Of a stretch of DNA of 64,000 nt, positions 1-9,160 are shown piece after piece. Source of the DNA: Stackebrandtia nassauensis DSM 44728 (lineage in GTDB: Bacteria > Actinomycetota > Actinomycetes > Mycobacteriales > Micromonosporaceae); the NCBI RefSeq assembly GCF_000024545.1, contig NC_013947.1:4774001-4838000 (forward strand), in the 5' to 3' direction. A program made the translations under genes and the position numbers. Position 1 is the first letter of the stretch, and each line of letters begins with the position of its first letter. A model generated the notes under the pieces. The model was not told where the DNA came from. It did no database searches and was given only the letters and a program-made list of their open reading frames with translations.

Positions 1-1
1 G

Positions 2-718
2 GCGCTGTACCTGGCCGCGATCCAGCCGATACTCGGTGGCGCCGAGGGCGCGGCCGAGATGTTGTGGCAGATGGGCAAGGCCTTCGGGTTCCTGCTGGTG
101 CTGGCGATCGCCGCCCGGTTCGGCACCCGGCTGATCGGCAAGGTCATCGCCGTCAAGGACGACGAGCTGCTGGTGATCAGCTTCCTGGGCGCGGCGGTGC
201 TCATCGCCGGGATCTCGGAGAAGCTGGGCGTCGCCGACGCCATCGGCGCGTTCATGATCGGGCTCATCCTCGGCGGCACCACCTCCGGGCCCCGCATCCG
301 CGAGCTGGTGCACCCGCTGCGCGACGCGTTCGGGGCGATCTTCTTCTTCGTGTTCGGCCTGTCCATCGATCCCGGCGACATCGCCGTGGTTGCGGGCCCG
401 GTGGCCATCGCGGTGGGCATCACCATCGTGGGCAACCTGGCCGCCGGTATCGCCGCGGCCCGCATGAACGGCTTCGGGGCGCTGCCCGCGGCCAATATCG
501 CCTCCACCCTGTTGGCACGCGGCGAGTTCGCGCTGATCCTGGGGACCATGGCCGCCGCGGCGGGCCTGGACGAGCGGCTGACCCCGTTCATCGCCGGGTA
601 CGTGCTGATCCTGGCCATCATCGGACCGCTGTCGGCCGGGATCACCGAATGGCTGGTGCCCCGGCTCGGGCTCCATCCTGGGGATGAGGCGAAGATCCCC
701 CGACACGCGGAGGGCTGA
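2..718 (+). CDS. Cation:proton antiporter (CPA2/Kef type), C-terminal part
   Basis: Integral membrane monovalent cation/proton exchanger; only the C-terminal 238 codons lie in the window because the frame is open to the left edge. The visible part is a run of hydrophobic helices with the glycine/alanine-rich motifs of the Na+/H+ exchanger fold (for example IGAFMIGLILGG and the LARGEFALIL segment, typical of Kef/CPA2 proteins). No RCK/TrkA-N regulatory domain follows; the protein ends about ten residues after the last helix. A Met lies at base 59 but the upstream codons also read as membrane protein, so it is internal. The ion (K+ or Na+) cannot be told. A two-component pair starts 28 bp downstream on the same strand. 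Confidence 0.85.
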   Translation, partial: ALYLAAIQPILGGAEGAAEMLWQMGKAFGFLLVLAIAARFGTRLIGKVIAVKDDELLVISFLGAAVLIAGISEKLGVADAIGAFMIGLILGGTTSGPRIRELVHPLRDAFGAIFFFVFGLSIDPGDIAVVAGPVAIAVGITIVGNLAAGIAAARMNGFGALPAANIASTLLARGEFALILGTMAAAAGLDERLTPFIAGYVLILAIIGPLSAGITEWLVPRLGLHPGDEAKIPRHAEG

Positions 719-746
719 GCGGCGCCGAGAGGTTACCGTACCGTCC

Positions 747-1976
747 ATGACAACCGCCGAAACCCGAGTGTGGATGCGCAACGGACCGTTGCACCGCTGG
801 TTTCAGGCCCGGCCGTTGGCCGGCGACTCGCTGCTGGCGCTGATCGTCTTCGGCCTCAGCGGGCTGGCGTTCCTCGCCCCGGAGATAAAGCCCACCGACC
901 CGCTGATCTGGCTGTGGTTGTTCCTGGGCAGTCTTCCGGTGGCCATCCGGCGGGTGTGGTTGTGGTGGTCGCTGGCGCTGACGATCGCGCTGCTGTTCGC
1001 GTCCATGTTGGACCCGTTGGCGTGGTTGTCGGGCACCTGGGCGATCCTCGTCATCGCCTACACGATCGCCGCCGCGCTGCCGTTCCGCAACGCGATCGCG
1101 GCCACCGCGGCACTGTGGGGGGTCGCGACGCTCACGATCGTGATGGCGCGCCCCGAGCAGCTCGCCCAAAGCCCCGCCTTCGTCGTGCTGATGTTCAACT
1201 ACGTGCTGGCGGTGACCTGCTTCGGCATCGGACGGGTCGTGCACGGCAAACGCGTCAAGGTCAGCGAACTGGAGGACCGGGCCCGCATCGCCGAGGAGAA
1301 CCAGGTCGCCAAGGTCGTCGAGGCCATCAACGACGAACGCCGCCGCATCGCCCGGGAACTGCACGACGTCGTCGCGCATCACCTGTCGGTCATGAACGTC
1401 ATGGCCACCGGCGCCCGGCGCACCCTCACCAGTGACCCCGACCGGGCCGACGAGGCGCTGGCCACCATCGAATCCACCGGACGCACCACGCTGCGCGAGA
1501 TGCGGCGGCTGCTGGAAGTGCTGCGCACCGACGACGAACCCGCGGTCGACGACCGGGAACTGACCCCGCAGCCGGGACTGGACGCCATCCACACGCTGGT
1601 CGGCCAGGTCCGCTCCGCCGGGCTGCCGGTGAAGCTCGTCATCGACGGCACCCCGTTCCCGCTCGACCAGGGCATCGCCCTGACGGCGTTCCGGATCATC
1701 CAGGAGGGACTGACCAACACCCTCAAACACGGCGGCCCCGCCAACTCCGGGGTGCGGATCTCCTACCGCGAGGACGAACTGGAGATAGAGGTCACCGACA
1801 ACGGCGCCGGACAGAAGAGCCTGACCACCGCCTCCGGCCGGGTCGGCCACGGCCTGGTGGGCATGCGCGAGCGCGTCGCCCTGTACGGTGGCAGCCTGCG
1901 TACCGGTCCCCGCCCCGGTGGGGGTTTCCGGGTTCACGCCCTGATACCCATTGAGGCCCCAACGGAGACGACCTGA
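747..1976 (+). CDS. Sensor histidine kinase, NarL/LiaS-type (HisKA_3)
   Basis: Membrane sensor kinase of 409 aa that autophosphorylates and passes phosphate to the adjacent response regulator. About five hydrophobic helices fill residues 28–165 with little room for an extracytoplasmic domain. The H-box RELHDVVAHH follows (His206), then an HATPase_c domain with the N-box near 'GLTNTLKH' and the G-box 'GHGLVGMRER'. Start chosen at the ATG at 747; the frame is open upstream to 684 but that stretch lacks a ribosome site and overlaps the antiporter. The stop is one base before the regulator's GTG, so the two are translationally coupled. The stimulus is not evident. The location beside a MacB-type exporter suggests envelope or antimicrobial stress, which is inference. 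Confidence 0.9.
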   Translation: MTTAETRVWMRNGPLHRWFQARPLAGDSLLALIVFGLSGLAFLAPEIKPTDPLIWLWLFLGSLPVAIRRVWLWWSLALTIALLFASMLDPLAWLSGTWAILVIAYTIAAALPFRNAIAATAALWGVATLTIVMARPEQLAQSPAFVVLMFNYVLAVTCFGIGRVVHGKRVKVSELEDRARIAEENQVAKVVEAINDERRRIARELHDVVAHHLSVMNVMATGARRTLTSDPDRADEALATIESTGRTTLREMRRLLEVLRTDDEPAVDDRELTPQPGLDAIHTLVGQVRSAGLPVKLVIDGTPFPLDQGIALTAFRIIQEGLTNTLKHGGPANSGVRISYREDELEIEVTDNGAGQKSLTTASGRVGHGLVGMRERVALYGGSLRTGPRPGGGFRVHALIPIEAPTETT

Positions 1977-1977
1977 C

Positions 1978-2652
1978 GTGAGCACCGACAAGCCCATCAA
2001 GGTTCTGCTCGTCGACGACCAGCCGCTGCTGCGCACCGGGTTCCGGATGGTGCTGGGGGCCGAGGCCGACATCGACATCATCGCCGAGGCCGGTGACGGC
2101 GTAGAGGCCGTCGACCTGGCGCGGCGACTGCTTCCCGACGTGGTCCTCATGGACATCCGGATGCCCCGCATGGACGGGGTCGCGGCCACCAAGGCCATCG
2201 TCGAGGCGAAACTGCCGGTGCGGGTGCTGATCCTGACCACCTTCGACCTGGACGAGTACGTGGTGGGCGCGCTGCGCGCCGGAGCCGCCGGGTTCCTGGC
2301 CAAGGACGTCCCCGCCGAGGACCTGGTCGCGGCGATCCGTTCGGTGTCGTCCGGCGAGGCGGTCGTGGCGCCGAGGATCCTGCGGCGGCTGCTGGAGAAG
2401 TTCGTCGACCGGCTGCCCGAACCCGACGGCGCCACCCCGGCCAGCCTCGAGGTGCTGACCGAACGGGAGCGCGAGGTGCTGATCCTGGTGGCCAAGGGCA
2501 TGTCCAACACCGAAATCGCCAAAGAGCTGACGGTCAGTGAGACGACGGTGAAGACTCATGTCGGGCACGTGCTGACCAAGCTGGGCGTGCGGGACCGGGT
2601 GCAGGCCGTGGTGCTGGCGTATGAGACCGGGCTGGTAAAGCCCAGTAGGTGA
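1978..2652 (+). CDS. Response regulator, NarL/FixJ family
   Basis: DNA-binding regulator of 224 aa. The receiver domain has acidic residues VDD near positions 12–14 and phospho-acceptor Asp59 in VVLMDIRMP. The C-terminal LuxR/GerE helix-turn-helix (about 150–215) has LTEREREVL and SNTEIAKEL. GTG start at 1978, one base after the kinase stop, with a GGAG site inside the end of the kinase gene. A likely target is the ABC exporter operon starting 227 bp downstream, whose leader holds two palindromes; this is inferred from position only. Confidence 0.93.
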   Translation: MSTDKPIKVLLVDDQPLLRTGFRMVLGAEADIDIIAEAGDGVEAVDLARRLLPDVVLMDIRMPRMDGVAATKAIVEAKLPVRVLILTTFDLDEYVVGALRAGAAGFLAKDVPAEDLVAAIRSVSSGEAVVAPRILRRLLEKFVDRLPEPDGATPASLEVLTEREREVLILVAKGMSNTEIAKELTVSETTVKTHVGHVLTKLGVRDRVQAVVLAYETGLVKPSR

Positions 2653-2676
2653 CATTCGCGGCATTCCGCGCGCCGC

Positions 2677-2720
2677 CTCCTCCTTGAGGAGGAGAAGCAC
2701 TCCTTCCCTACGGCTAGGGC
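2677..2720. promoter_or_regulatory. Two palindromes upstream of the ABC exporter operon
   Basis: The 226 bp between the regulator and the exporter contain a perfect 8-bp inverted repeat with a 2-base centre (CTCCTCCT-TG-AGGAGGAG, 2677–2694), then a second one (CCCTA-CGGC-TAGGG, 2707–2720). No T-tract follows the first, so a rho-independent terminator is less likely than an operator or an attenuator-like leader. They are candidate binding sites for the preceding response regulator. Confidence 0.4.
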
Positions 2721-2878
2721 ACGGGTCCACCTTGGTCTCGCGGTGACGGTCAGGGCGGACGCGAAGGTGTACTCGCGAATCCTGCCCGCGCACGACGCCC
2801 GGGCCCGGGAGAGGCAATAGCGTTTCGGGTACGTGGAGACAACACCGAAACGCATGAATCCCTTGGGAGGGCTTTACC

Positions 2879-3649
2879 TTGACCACAACGACAACCGCCG
2901 CCGCGCGGGCGCACAACGTCTGGAAGGTGTACGGCACCGGTGAGGCGCAGGTCATCGCGTTGCACGGCGTCAGCGCGGAGTTCGGCGCCGGACAGTTCAC
3001 GGCGATCATGGGCCCCTCGGGGTCGGGTAAGTCGACGCTCATGCACTGCCTGGCCGGCCTCGACCACACCAACCGGGGCGAGGTCCACATCGGCGACACG
3101 AAGGTCACCGGCCTGTCCGACCGGGGGCTGACGAAACTGCGCCGCCAGAAGGTCGGCTTCATCTTCCAGCAGTTCAACCTGCTGCCGACGCTGACCGCAC
3201 AGGAGAACATCCTGCTGCCGCTGTCCATCGCGAAGCAGAAGCCCGACGCGGCCTGGTTCGACCGGGTCATCGACACCGTCGGACTGCGCGACCGGCTGTC
3301 CCACCGGCCCTCGCAGCTGTCGGGCGGCCAGCAGCAGCGCGTCGCGTGCGCCCGGGCGCTGGTGCAGCGGCCCGAGGTGATCTTCGCCGACGAGCCCACC
3401 GGAAACCTGGACTCCCGTTCGGGCACCGAGGTGCTGAAGTTCCTGCGCGACTCGGTCGACCAGTTCGGACAGACCATTGTGATGGTCACGCACGACCCGG
3501 TCGCGGCGTCCTACGCCGACCGGGTGCTGTTCCTGGCCGACGGCCGGGTGGTGGACGAGATGCTCGAACCCACCGCCGACCGGGTGCTGGACGAACTGAA
3601 GCGCTTCGAGGAGATCGTCGACTCGGTCAAGGCCGGGGAGGCTCGCTAG
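2879..3649 (+). CDS. ABC transporter ATP-binding protein, MacB/LolD-like
   Basis: Cytoplasmic ATPase of 256 aa that powers the adjacent permease. Walker A GPSGSGKST (about residues 44–52), Q-loop FQQFNLLPTL, signature LSGGQQQR, Walker B VIFADEPTGNLD and the switch His in VMVTHD are all present. The 'FQQFNLLP' and 'DEPTGNLD' forms are typical of the MacB/LolD/FtsE group, which drives mechanotransmission or exporter systems rather than classical importers. Start is a TTG at 2879 with GGGAGG about seven bases upstream. The stop is two bases before the permease ATG, so this is an operon. Confidence 0.95.
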   Translation: MTTTTTAAARAHNVWKVYGTGEAQVIALHGVSAEFGAGQFTAIMGPSGSGKSTLMHCLAGLDHTNRGEVHIGDTKVTGLSDRGLTKLRRQKVGFIFQQFNLLPTLTAQENILLPLSIAKQKPDAAWFDRVIDTVGLRDRLSHRPSQLSGGQQQRVACARALVQRPEVIFADEPTGNLDSRSGTEVLKFLRDSVDQFGQTIVMVTHDPVAASYADRVLFLADGRVVDEMLEPTADRVLDELKRFEEIVDSVKAGEAR

Positions 3650-3651
3650 AG

Positions 3652-6216
3652 ATGTTGCGTGCCACGTTCAAATCGTTGCTGTCGCGCAAGGCGCGACTGT
3701 TCATGTCCGGCCTGGCGGTGATCCTGGGTGTCGCGTTCATCTCCGGCACCCTGATCCTCAACGCCTCGCTGGGCGACTCGATCCGCGACATGTTCGCCAC
3801 CGCGTACAAGAACGTCGACGTCCAGGTCACCCCCGACGCCGACGAGTCCAAGGACAAGGTCGCCACGATCCCCGCCGACCTGGTCGACGAGATCAAATCC
3901 CAACCGCACGTCGACAAGGCCACCGCGGAGGTCGCCGACGCCGCCGGCGGCGTGCAGGTGCTCGACAAGAACGAGAAGGTCCTGCCCCCGACCGGTCCCC
4001 CGACCATCGGCACCAACTGGACCGGCGTCAACGACCCCATGGAGATGGCCGACGGTTCCGGCCCCGAGGCGTCCGACGAGGTCGCCATCAACAAGGGACT
4101 GTCCGATGCGACCGGTTACGAGGTCGGCGACACCATGAAGCTGGTGCTGCCCAACTCCGGTGACACGAAACCGCAGTCCTTCGAGGTCTCGGGTGTGTTC
4201 GAGTACTCCGGCAACCGGGGTTCGCTCGGTGGCGAGTCCACCGTCTCGTTCACCACCGAGACGGCGCAGAAGATGTTGCTGGGCAAGGAGGACGTGTTCT
4301 CCAGCGTCAACGTCAAGAGCGACGGCAGTGTCTCGCAGACCGAGCTGAAGAAGCAGCTGTCGTCCGAACTGGGCGGCGACTACCAGATCAAGACCGGTGA
4401 CAAGCTCGCCGAGGAGTCCGCCGGGCAGCTGTCGATCATCCTCGACTTCTTCAACTACCTGCTGTTGGGCTTCGGGACGATCGCGTTGCTGGTGAGCGTG
4501 TTCCTGATCATCAACACCTTCTCGATCATCGTCGCGCAGCGCACCCGGGAGCTGGCCCTGTTCAGGGCCATCGGCGCCGGACGCGGCCAGGTGACCCGAT
4601 CGGTGATGCTGGAGGCGTTCATCATCGGCGCCCTGGCGGCCGTGGTCGGCATGGCCGTGGGTGTGGGACTGGGCTGGGCGGGCACCGAGGCCATGAGCGG
4701 CCTGTTCGGTGACCTCCAGACCACTTTGTCCATCCCGATGGAGGCGTGGATCGCCGCGGCCGCGATCGGTATCGGCATCACGATGTTCGCGGCGCTGCTG
4801 CCGGCGCTGCGGGCCGGGCGGATTCCGCCGATCGCCGCGCTGCAGGACCCGTCCAACACGCAGCGGCCGGTGCGCTGGTTCGCCATCATCGGCGGGCTGC
4901 TGCTGGTCGGCGGTGGTGCGCTGCTGACCGCCGCGCTGACCAAGCAGTTCGGCAAGATCGACTCCGACGACACCCGCATCGCGGTGTTCAGCGCGATCAC
5001 GGTGCTGTTCCTGGGCGCCATCATCTTCACCCCGGTGCTGGCCCGGCCGTTGGTGTCGCTGATCGGTTTCCTGTTCTCGTGGTCGCTGCCGGGCAAGCTG
5101 GGCCGCCGCAACTCGGGCCGCAACCCGAGGCGCACGGCGATCACGGCCACCGCGCTGATGATCGGCATCACTTTGGTGACCGGTGTGGGCGTCATGTTCT
5201 CCTCGGCCAACGCGAGCATCCAGAAGTACATGGCCAAACAGGTCAACATGGACTTGATGATCTCGCCCGCGACGCAGGGGCAGAACCCGCCCACCTTCGA
5301 CAAGTCGGTGCTCGACGAGGCCGCCGACATCGACGGGGTCACCAAGGTCGTGGACGGCTACGCCGATTCGCAGGCCACTTTGGATGGCGAACCGATCTAC
5401 GTCCAGGCGACGTCGAACATCAAGGACTTCACGCGGCTTCTGGGCGTCACCAAGGACAAGGGCGAGATGGACTCGCTGGGTCCCGACGAGATGCTGATGA
5501 GCACCGGGCAGGCCAAGGACACCAAGACGAAGGTCGGCGACACCGTCGAGGTGACCTTCGCGAACCTGAAGGAGCCCAAGGAGTTCACGGTGTCGGGCAT
5601 CGTCAACACCGGTGACTTCATGGCGGCGCCGTGGATCGTCGACGCGTCCAACGCAAAGTACTTCCACGAGGACAAGCCGATGCAGGCGTTCATCGAGGTG
5701 GGCGACAAGGACGACGTCAAGCCGGTCATGAAGGACGTCAACGAGCTGCTGAAGGACTATCCGCTCGTCACGGTGATGGACACCAGCGCGTTCACCGAAC
5801 AGCTGAACCAGATGTTCGACATCATGCTGACGGTGGTGCAGGTCCTGTTGGGTCTGGCGATGCTGATCGCGGTCATCGGCGTCATCAACACGCTGACGCT
5901 GTCGATCCGGGAACGGACCAGGGAACTGGGACTGTTGCGGGCCACCGGGCTGACGCGCGGTCAGGTCACCCGGATGGTGACCGTCGAGTCCATCGTGATC
6001 TCGCTGTTCGGCGCGCTGCTGGGCCTGGGCGTGGGCGCCGGGCTGGGTATCGCGGCCCAGCGGGGACTGCGGACGTTCATCGACGTCCTGGCGATGCCGT
6101 GGGGAACCATGGCGTTCTATGTGGTCGCCGCTATCGTGGTCGGTTTCTTCGCGGCGCTGATCCCGGCCTACCGGGCCAACCGGATCAACGTCCTGGAGGC
6201 CATCTCCTACGAGTAG
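3652..6216 (+). CDS. ABC transporter permease, double FtsX domain (MacB-like)
   Basis: Membrane subunit of 854 aa. N-terminal helix, a large extracytoplasmic MacB periplasmic-core-like region (about 40–250), FtsX domain 1 of about three helices (265–420), two further central helices, a second extracytoplasmic region (about 520–720), and FtsX domain 2 at the C-terminus. The paired 'INTFSIIVAQRTRELALFRA' and 'INTLTLSIRERTRELGLLRA' motifs mark the repeated FtsX modules. This long single-chain layout is common in actinobacterial exporters believed to handle peptides, antibiotics or lipoproteins. The substrate is unknown. Close linkage to a two-component pair resembles bacterial drug or cell-wall-stress detoxification loci. 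Confidence 0.93.
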   Translation: MLRATFKSLLSRKARLFMSGLAVILGVAFISGTLILNASLGDSIRDMFATAYKNVDVQVTPDADESKDKVATIPADLVDEIKSQPHVDKATAEVADAAGGVQVLDKNEKVLPPTGPPTIGTNWTGVNDPMEMADGSGPEASDEVAINKGLSDATGYEVGDTMKLVLPNSGDTKPQSFEVSGVFEYSGNRGSLGGESTVSFTTETAQKMLLGKEDVFSSVNVKSDGSVSQTELKKQLSSELGGDYQIKTGDKLAEESAGQLSIILDFFNYLLLGFGTIALLVSVFLIINTFSIIVAQRTRELALFRAIGAGRGQVTRSVMLEAFIIGALAAVVGMAVGVGLGWAGTEAMSGLFGDLQTTLSIPMEAWIAAAAIGIGITMFAALLPALRAGRIPPIAALQDPSNTQRPVRWFAIIGGLLLVGGGALLTAALTKQFGKIDSDDTRIAVFSAITVLFLGAIIFTPVLARPLVSLIGFLFSWSLPGKLGRRNSGRNPRRTAITATALMIGITLVTGVGVMFSSANASIQKYMAKQVNMDLMISPATQGQNPPTFDKSVLDEAADIDGVTKVVDGYADSQATLDGEPIYVQATSNIKDFTRLLGVTKDKGEMDSLGPDEMLMSTGQAKDTKTKVGDTVEVTFANLKEPKEFTVSGIVNTGDFMAAPWIVDASNAKYFHEDKPMQAFIEVGDKDDVKPVMKDVNELLKDYPLVTVMDTSAFTEQLNQMFDIMLTVVQVLLGLAMLIAVIGVINTLTLSIRERTRELGLLRATGLTRGQVTRMVTVESIVISLFGALLGLGVGAGLGIAAQRGLRTFIDVLAMPWGTMAFYVVAAIVVGFFAALIPAYRANRINVLEAISYE

Positions 6217-6242
6217 CCCTTTCCGGGCAAGCAGGCGGGGAA

Positions 6243-6274
6243 CGGTGGGTCCGTGCGAGAGCACGGGCCCACCG
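6243..6274. terminator. Bidirectional terminator hairpin
   Basis: 14-bp stem CGGTGGGTCCGTGC / GCACGGGCCCACCG with a GAGA loop and one G·T wobble, between the convergent permease and SARP genes. It ends next to the SARP stop codon, with TCATTC following on the + strand. No long T-run, as usual in high-GC actinobacteria. Confidence 0.75.
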
Positions 6275-9100
6275 TCATTCGTCCAGTGTCGCCAGTCGGC
6301 TGCGAACCTTGTCGGCGTACGGATGCCCGAGCTCGTCCAGTGTGGTCAGCGCTTGGCTCCACACCCGGCGGGCGGCGTCGCGGTCGTCCTCGGACAGGTA
6401 CACGTCGCCGAGGTTGGTGAGCACCTCGGTGGTGAAGTACCGGTCCTCGACGTCCTCCAGCAGGTCCAAGGCGGTGCGGTAGCAGGTGATGGCCTCGGTG
6501 TGGTTGCCCAGATGGTGGTGGGCGTAGCCGAGGCTGTCCCAGGTCTCGGCCTCGGCGTGGGCGTCGTGGTGACCGTGCTGTTTGGTGAGTTCGGCGAAGA
6601 TCTCGATCGCTTGTCCACAGTAGTCGAGGGTTTGCGGGTACTCCCCCGCCAGGGCGTGCTGCCAGCCCACGCCGTTGAGGGCGTGCGCGACCCGGCGCTG
6701 GTTCCCGGCCTTGCGGTACAGGACCAGGCTCTCCATGACGTTCTCCAGGCCGCGCTGCCGGTCGCCGGTGCGGGAGTACGCCCAGGCCAGGCCCCGGTGC
6801 GAGTCGGCCTGCCCGACCGGGTCGTCGAGCTGCTTGAACAGCGCCACGGCCTTGCTGAACTCGGCGCAGGCCTCGGGGTAGCGGCTCAGCTGGGTCAGCG
6901 GACGGCCCAGCACCCGGTGCGCGTAGGCCTGCCGGGGCAGGTCGCCCAGTCGCTCGGCCGCGGCGATGGCCTGCCGCTGGAACCGTTCCCAGTCGGCCCA
7001 CAGGCCCCGGCGGCTCAGGTAGGTCTCCATCGCCCACACCAGCTGGTAGGTCGACTCGTCCAGTCGCCGCGTCTCGGTCAGTCGCAGCACCGCCTTCAGT
7101 GTCGCCAGTTCCTCGTCGAACCAGTCCCGGGCGGCGCGGCTGTCGACGAACTCGGCGGGTTTGACGGCGTCGTGCAGCGGCGGCAGCGGGGTGACGCGCC
7201 GCAGCGGGTCCAGCCGCAGCGTCGCCCGGTGCGCGGTGTGGACGTGGTAGTCGACGATGCGCTCCACCGCCTCGGCGCGCAGCTCGGCGGGGTCGGTGGA
7301 CTCGGTGAGGTTGACGGCGTAGGCGCGCAGCAGGTCGTGGAACGCGTAGCGTCCGGGCCGCCGGGACCGCAGCAGGTGGGCGTCGACCAGGTCCTCCAGC
7401 CGGGTCTCGACCTCGTGGGCGGCCGCCTCGCCCAACAGCGCGCACACCGCGCCCACCGACAGGTCGGAGCCGGGCGCCAGGCCCAGCAGCCGGAACAGGT
7501 GGGCGTGCCGTTCGTCCAGTTCCCGGTAGGACATCTCGAAGGCGACCCGGACGCTGCGCTGCCCGAACTCGAGTTTGGACAGCAGTTCGCCGTCGCGGGC
7601 CAGCCGGTCGCGCAGGTCGGCCAGGGTCCAGTTGGGACGGCTGCGCAGCCGGGCGGCGGCGATCCGCACCGCCAGCGGCAACCGTCCGCAGGTCTCGACG
7701 ACCTCGGCGACGATGCCCGCCGCGGTGTCGTCGAGTCCGGTGGTCGCGGCGGCGTCCAGGAACAGCGCCGTGGCCTCGTCGGCGCTCATGACGTCCAGCG
7801 GGATCGGGGTGACCTCGTCCAGGGCCGACATCCGGCGGCGACTGGTGACGATGACCAGGCAGCGGGAGCCGCCGGGCAGCAGCGGCCGCAGCTGGGCCTC
7901 GTCGGCGGCGTTGTCGAGCACGATGAGCAGCCGCCGGTCGGACAGCAGCGAGCGGTACAGCGCCGCGCGGTCCTCCACCTCGGCGGGGATGTCCTCGACG
8001 GCCAGGCCCAGCGCCCGCAGCATCCGGTCGAGGGCGTCGCCGGGTTCGACGCGTTCCCCGGCGCCGCTGAAACCGTGCAGGTCCAAGAACAGCTGGCCGT
8101 CGGGGAAGTCGGGGGCCAGCAGCCGGGCGGCGTGCACGGCCAGCGTCGTCTTTCCGATGCCGGGCATGCCGTCCAGGGCGCACACCACCACCGATCCGGC
8201 GGCCTCGGCGTCCAGGCAGCCGCGGGACAGCTGCCGCAGCGCGGCCAGTTCCGGTTGGCGGCCGGTGAAGGCGGGGACGTCGGCGGGCAGCTGCGACGGC
8301 ACCACCCGGGCGGGGGCGGCGGCCACGGCGACGGCGGGCCGGGGCGCGTCCAGTCCGGCGTCGGCGCTGAGGATGCGGCGGTGCAGTTCGGTCAGGTTCT
8401 TGCCCGGGTCGCAGCCCAGTTCGTCGCGGAACCGGGCCCGGGTCTGGCGGTACAACTCCAGGGCTTCCTTCTGGCGACCCGAGCGGTACAGCGCCAGCAT
8501 GAGCAGGGCGACGGGTTTCTCGCGCAGCGGCCTCGCCGAGATCAGTCCGCGCAGTTCGCCGATGAGTTCGCCGTGCTGTCCCAGGGCCAGCCGGGCCTCG
8601 AAGTTGCGCAGTTCGATGTGTTCGCGGCGTTCCTCGACGTGCGCGACAGCCGCGGCCAGGTTGGGTTCCACCAGGACGCCGCCCAACGCCGGTCCCCGCC
8701 ACAGGGCCAGCGCCCGGGTGAAGCAGTCGGCGGCGGTGGCGGGATCCTCGGCGGCCAGGGCCTGTTCGCCCCGGCTGGCCAGCGCGTCGAACTCGGCCAG
8801 GTCGAGCTCACCCTCGTCGACCACGACCCGGAAGCCGTGCGGGTCGGCGACCAGCCGGGAGGCGTCCTCGCCGGGGATGTGCAGCTTCTTGCGCAGTTTC
8901 GCCAGGTAGCTGCGCAGGTTGGAGTCGACGGAGTCGGGGGCGTCAGCCCACACCAGCTCGATCAGCCGGGGCCGGGAGACGGTTTTGTTGGCGTGCAAAA
9001 GAAGTGCCGCCAGCACGGCCTTACTGCGGCCACCGCCGGTCGGCACCACTTGCCCATCACAGCAGACTTCCATCGGGCCCAGGACCCGGAATTGCAGCAC
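6275..9100 (-). CDS. SARP-type transcriptional regulator, AfsR-like (HTH–BTAD–NB-ARC–TPR)
   Basis: Large cytoplasmic regulator of 941 aa. N-terminal OmpR-like winged helix (about 1–95), bacterial transcriptional activation domain (about 100–245), an NB-ARC/STAND ATPase with Walker A GMPGIGKTTL (311–320) and a Walker B-like RLLIVLDN near 400, then TPR-like helical repeats over roughly 640–930. The layout matches AfsR of Streptomyces, a global activator of secondary metabolism. GTG start at 9100, with a TATGAT hexamer about 40 bp upstream as possible -10 (9139–9144, minus strand). No biosynthetic cluster lies next to it; the siderophore locus is 30 kb away and has its own iron boxes. Its targets are unknown. 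Confidence 0.92.
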   Translation of the reverse strand: MLQFRVLGPMEVCCDGQVVPTGGGRSKAVLAALLLHANKTVSRPRLIELVWADAPDSVDSNLRSYLAKLRKKLHIPGEDASRLVADPHGFRVVVDEGELDLAEFDALASRGEQALAAEDPATAADCFTRALALWRGPALGGVLVEPNLAAAVAHVEERREHIELRNFEARLALGQHGELIGELRGLISARPLREKPVALLMLALYRSGRQKEALELYRQTRARFRDELGCDPGKNLTELHRRILSADAGLDAPRPAVAVAAAPARVVPSQLPADVPAFTGRQPELAALRQLSRGCLDAEAAGSVVVCALDGMPGIGKTTLAVHAARLLAPDFPDGQLFLDLHGFSGAGERVEPGDALDRMLRALGLAVEDIPAEVEDRAALYRSLLSDRRLLIVLDNAADEAQLRPLLPGGSRCLVIVTSRRRMSALDEVTPIPLDVMSADEATALFLDAAATTGLDDTAAGIVAEVVETCGRLPLAVRIAAARLRSRPNWTLADLRDRLARDGELLSKLEFGQRSVRVAFEMSYRELDERHAHLFRLLGLAPGSDLSVGAVCALLGEAAAHEVETRLEDLVDAHLLRSRRPGRYAFHDLLRAYAVNLTESTDPAELRAEAVERIVDYHVHTAHRATLRLDPLRRVTPLPPLHDAVKPAEFVDSRAARDWFDEELATLKAVLRLTETRRLDESTYQLVWAMETYLSRRGLWADWERFQRQAIAAAERLGDLPRQAYAHRVLGRPLTQLSRYPEACAEFSKAVALFKQLDDPVGQADSHRGLAWAYSRTGDRQRGLENVMESLVLYRKAGNQRRVAHALNGVGWQHALAGEYPQTLDYCGQAIEIFAELTKQHGHHDAHAEAETWDSLGYAHHHLGNHTEAITCYRTALDLLEDVEDRYFTTEVLTNLGDVYLSEDDRDAARRVWSQALTTLDELGHPYADKVRSRLATLDE

Positions 9101-9160
9101 GATTCCCGCCTTGACGTGATAACCATCACCGGTTGGCGATCATACCCCGCCGCAACGGAA

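Noticed and set aside
3646-6264. 872-codon minus-strand ORF opposite the FtsX permease
   Set aside because: His/Arg/Gln-rich composition of an antisense frame; the plus strand has a complete MacB-like permease.
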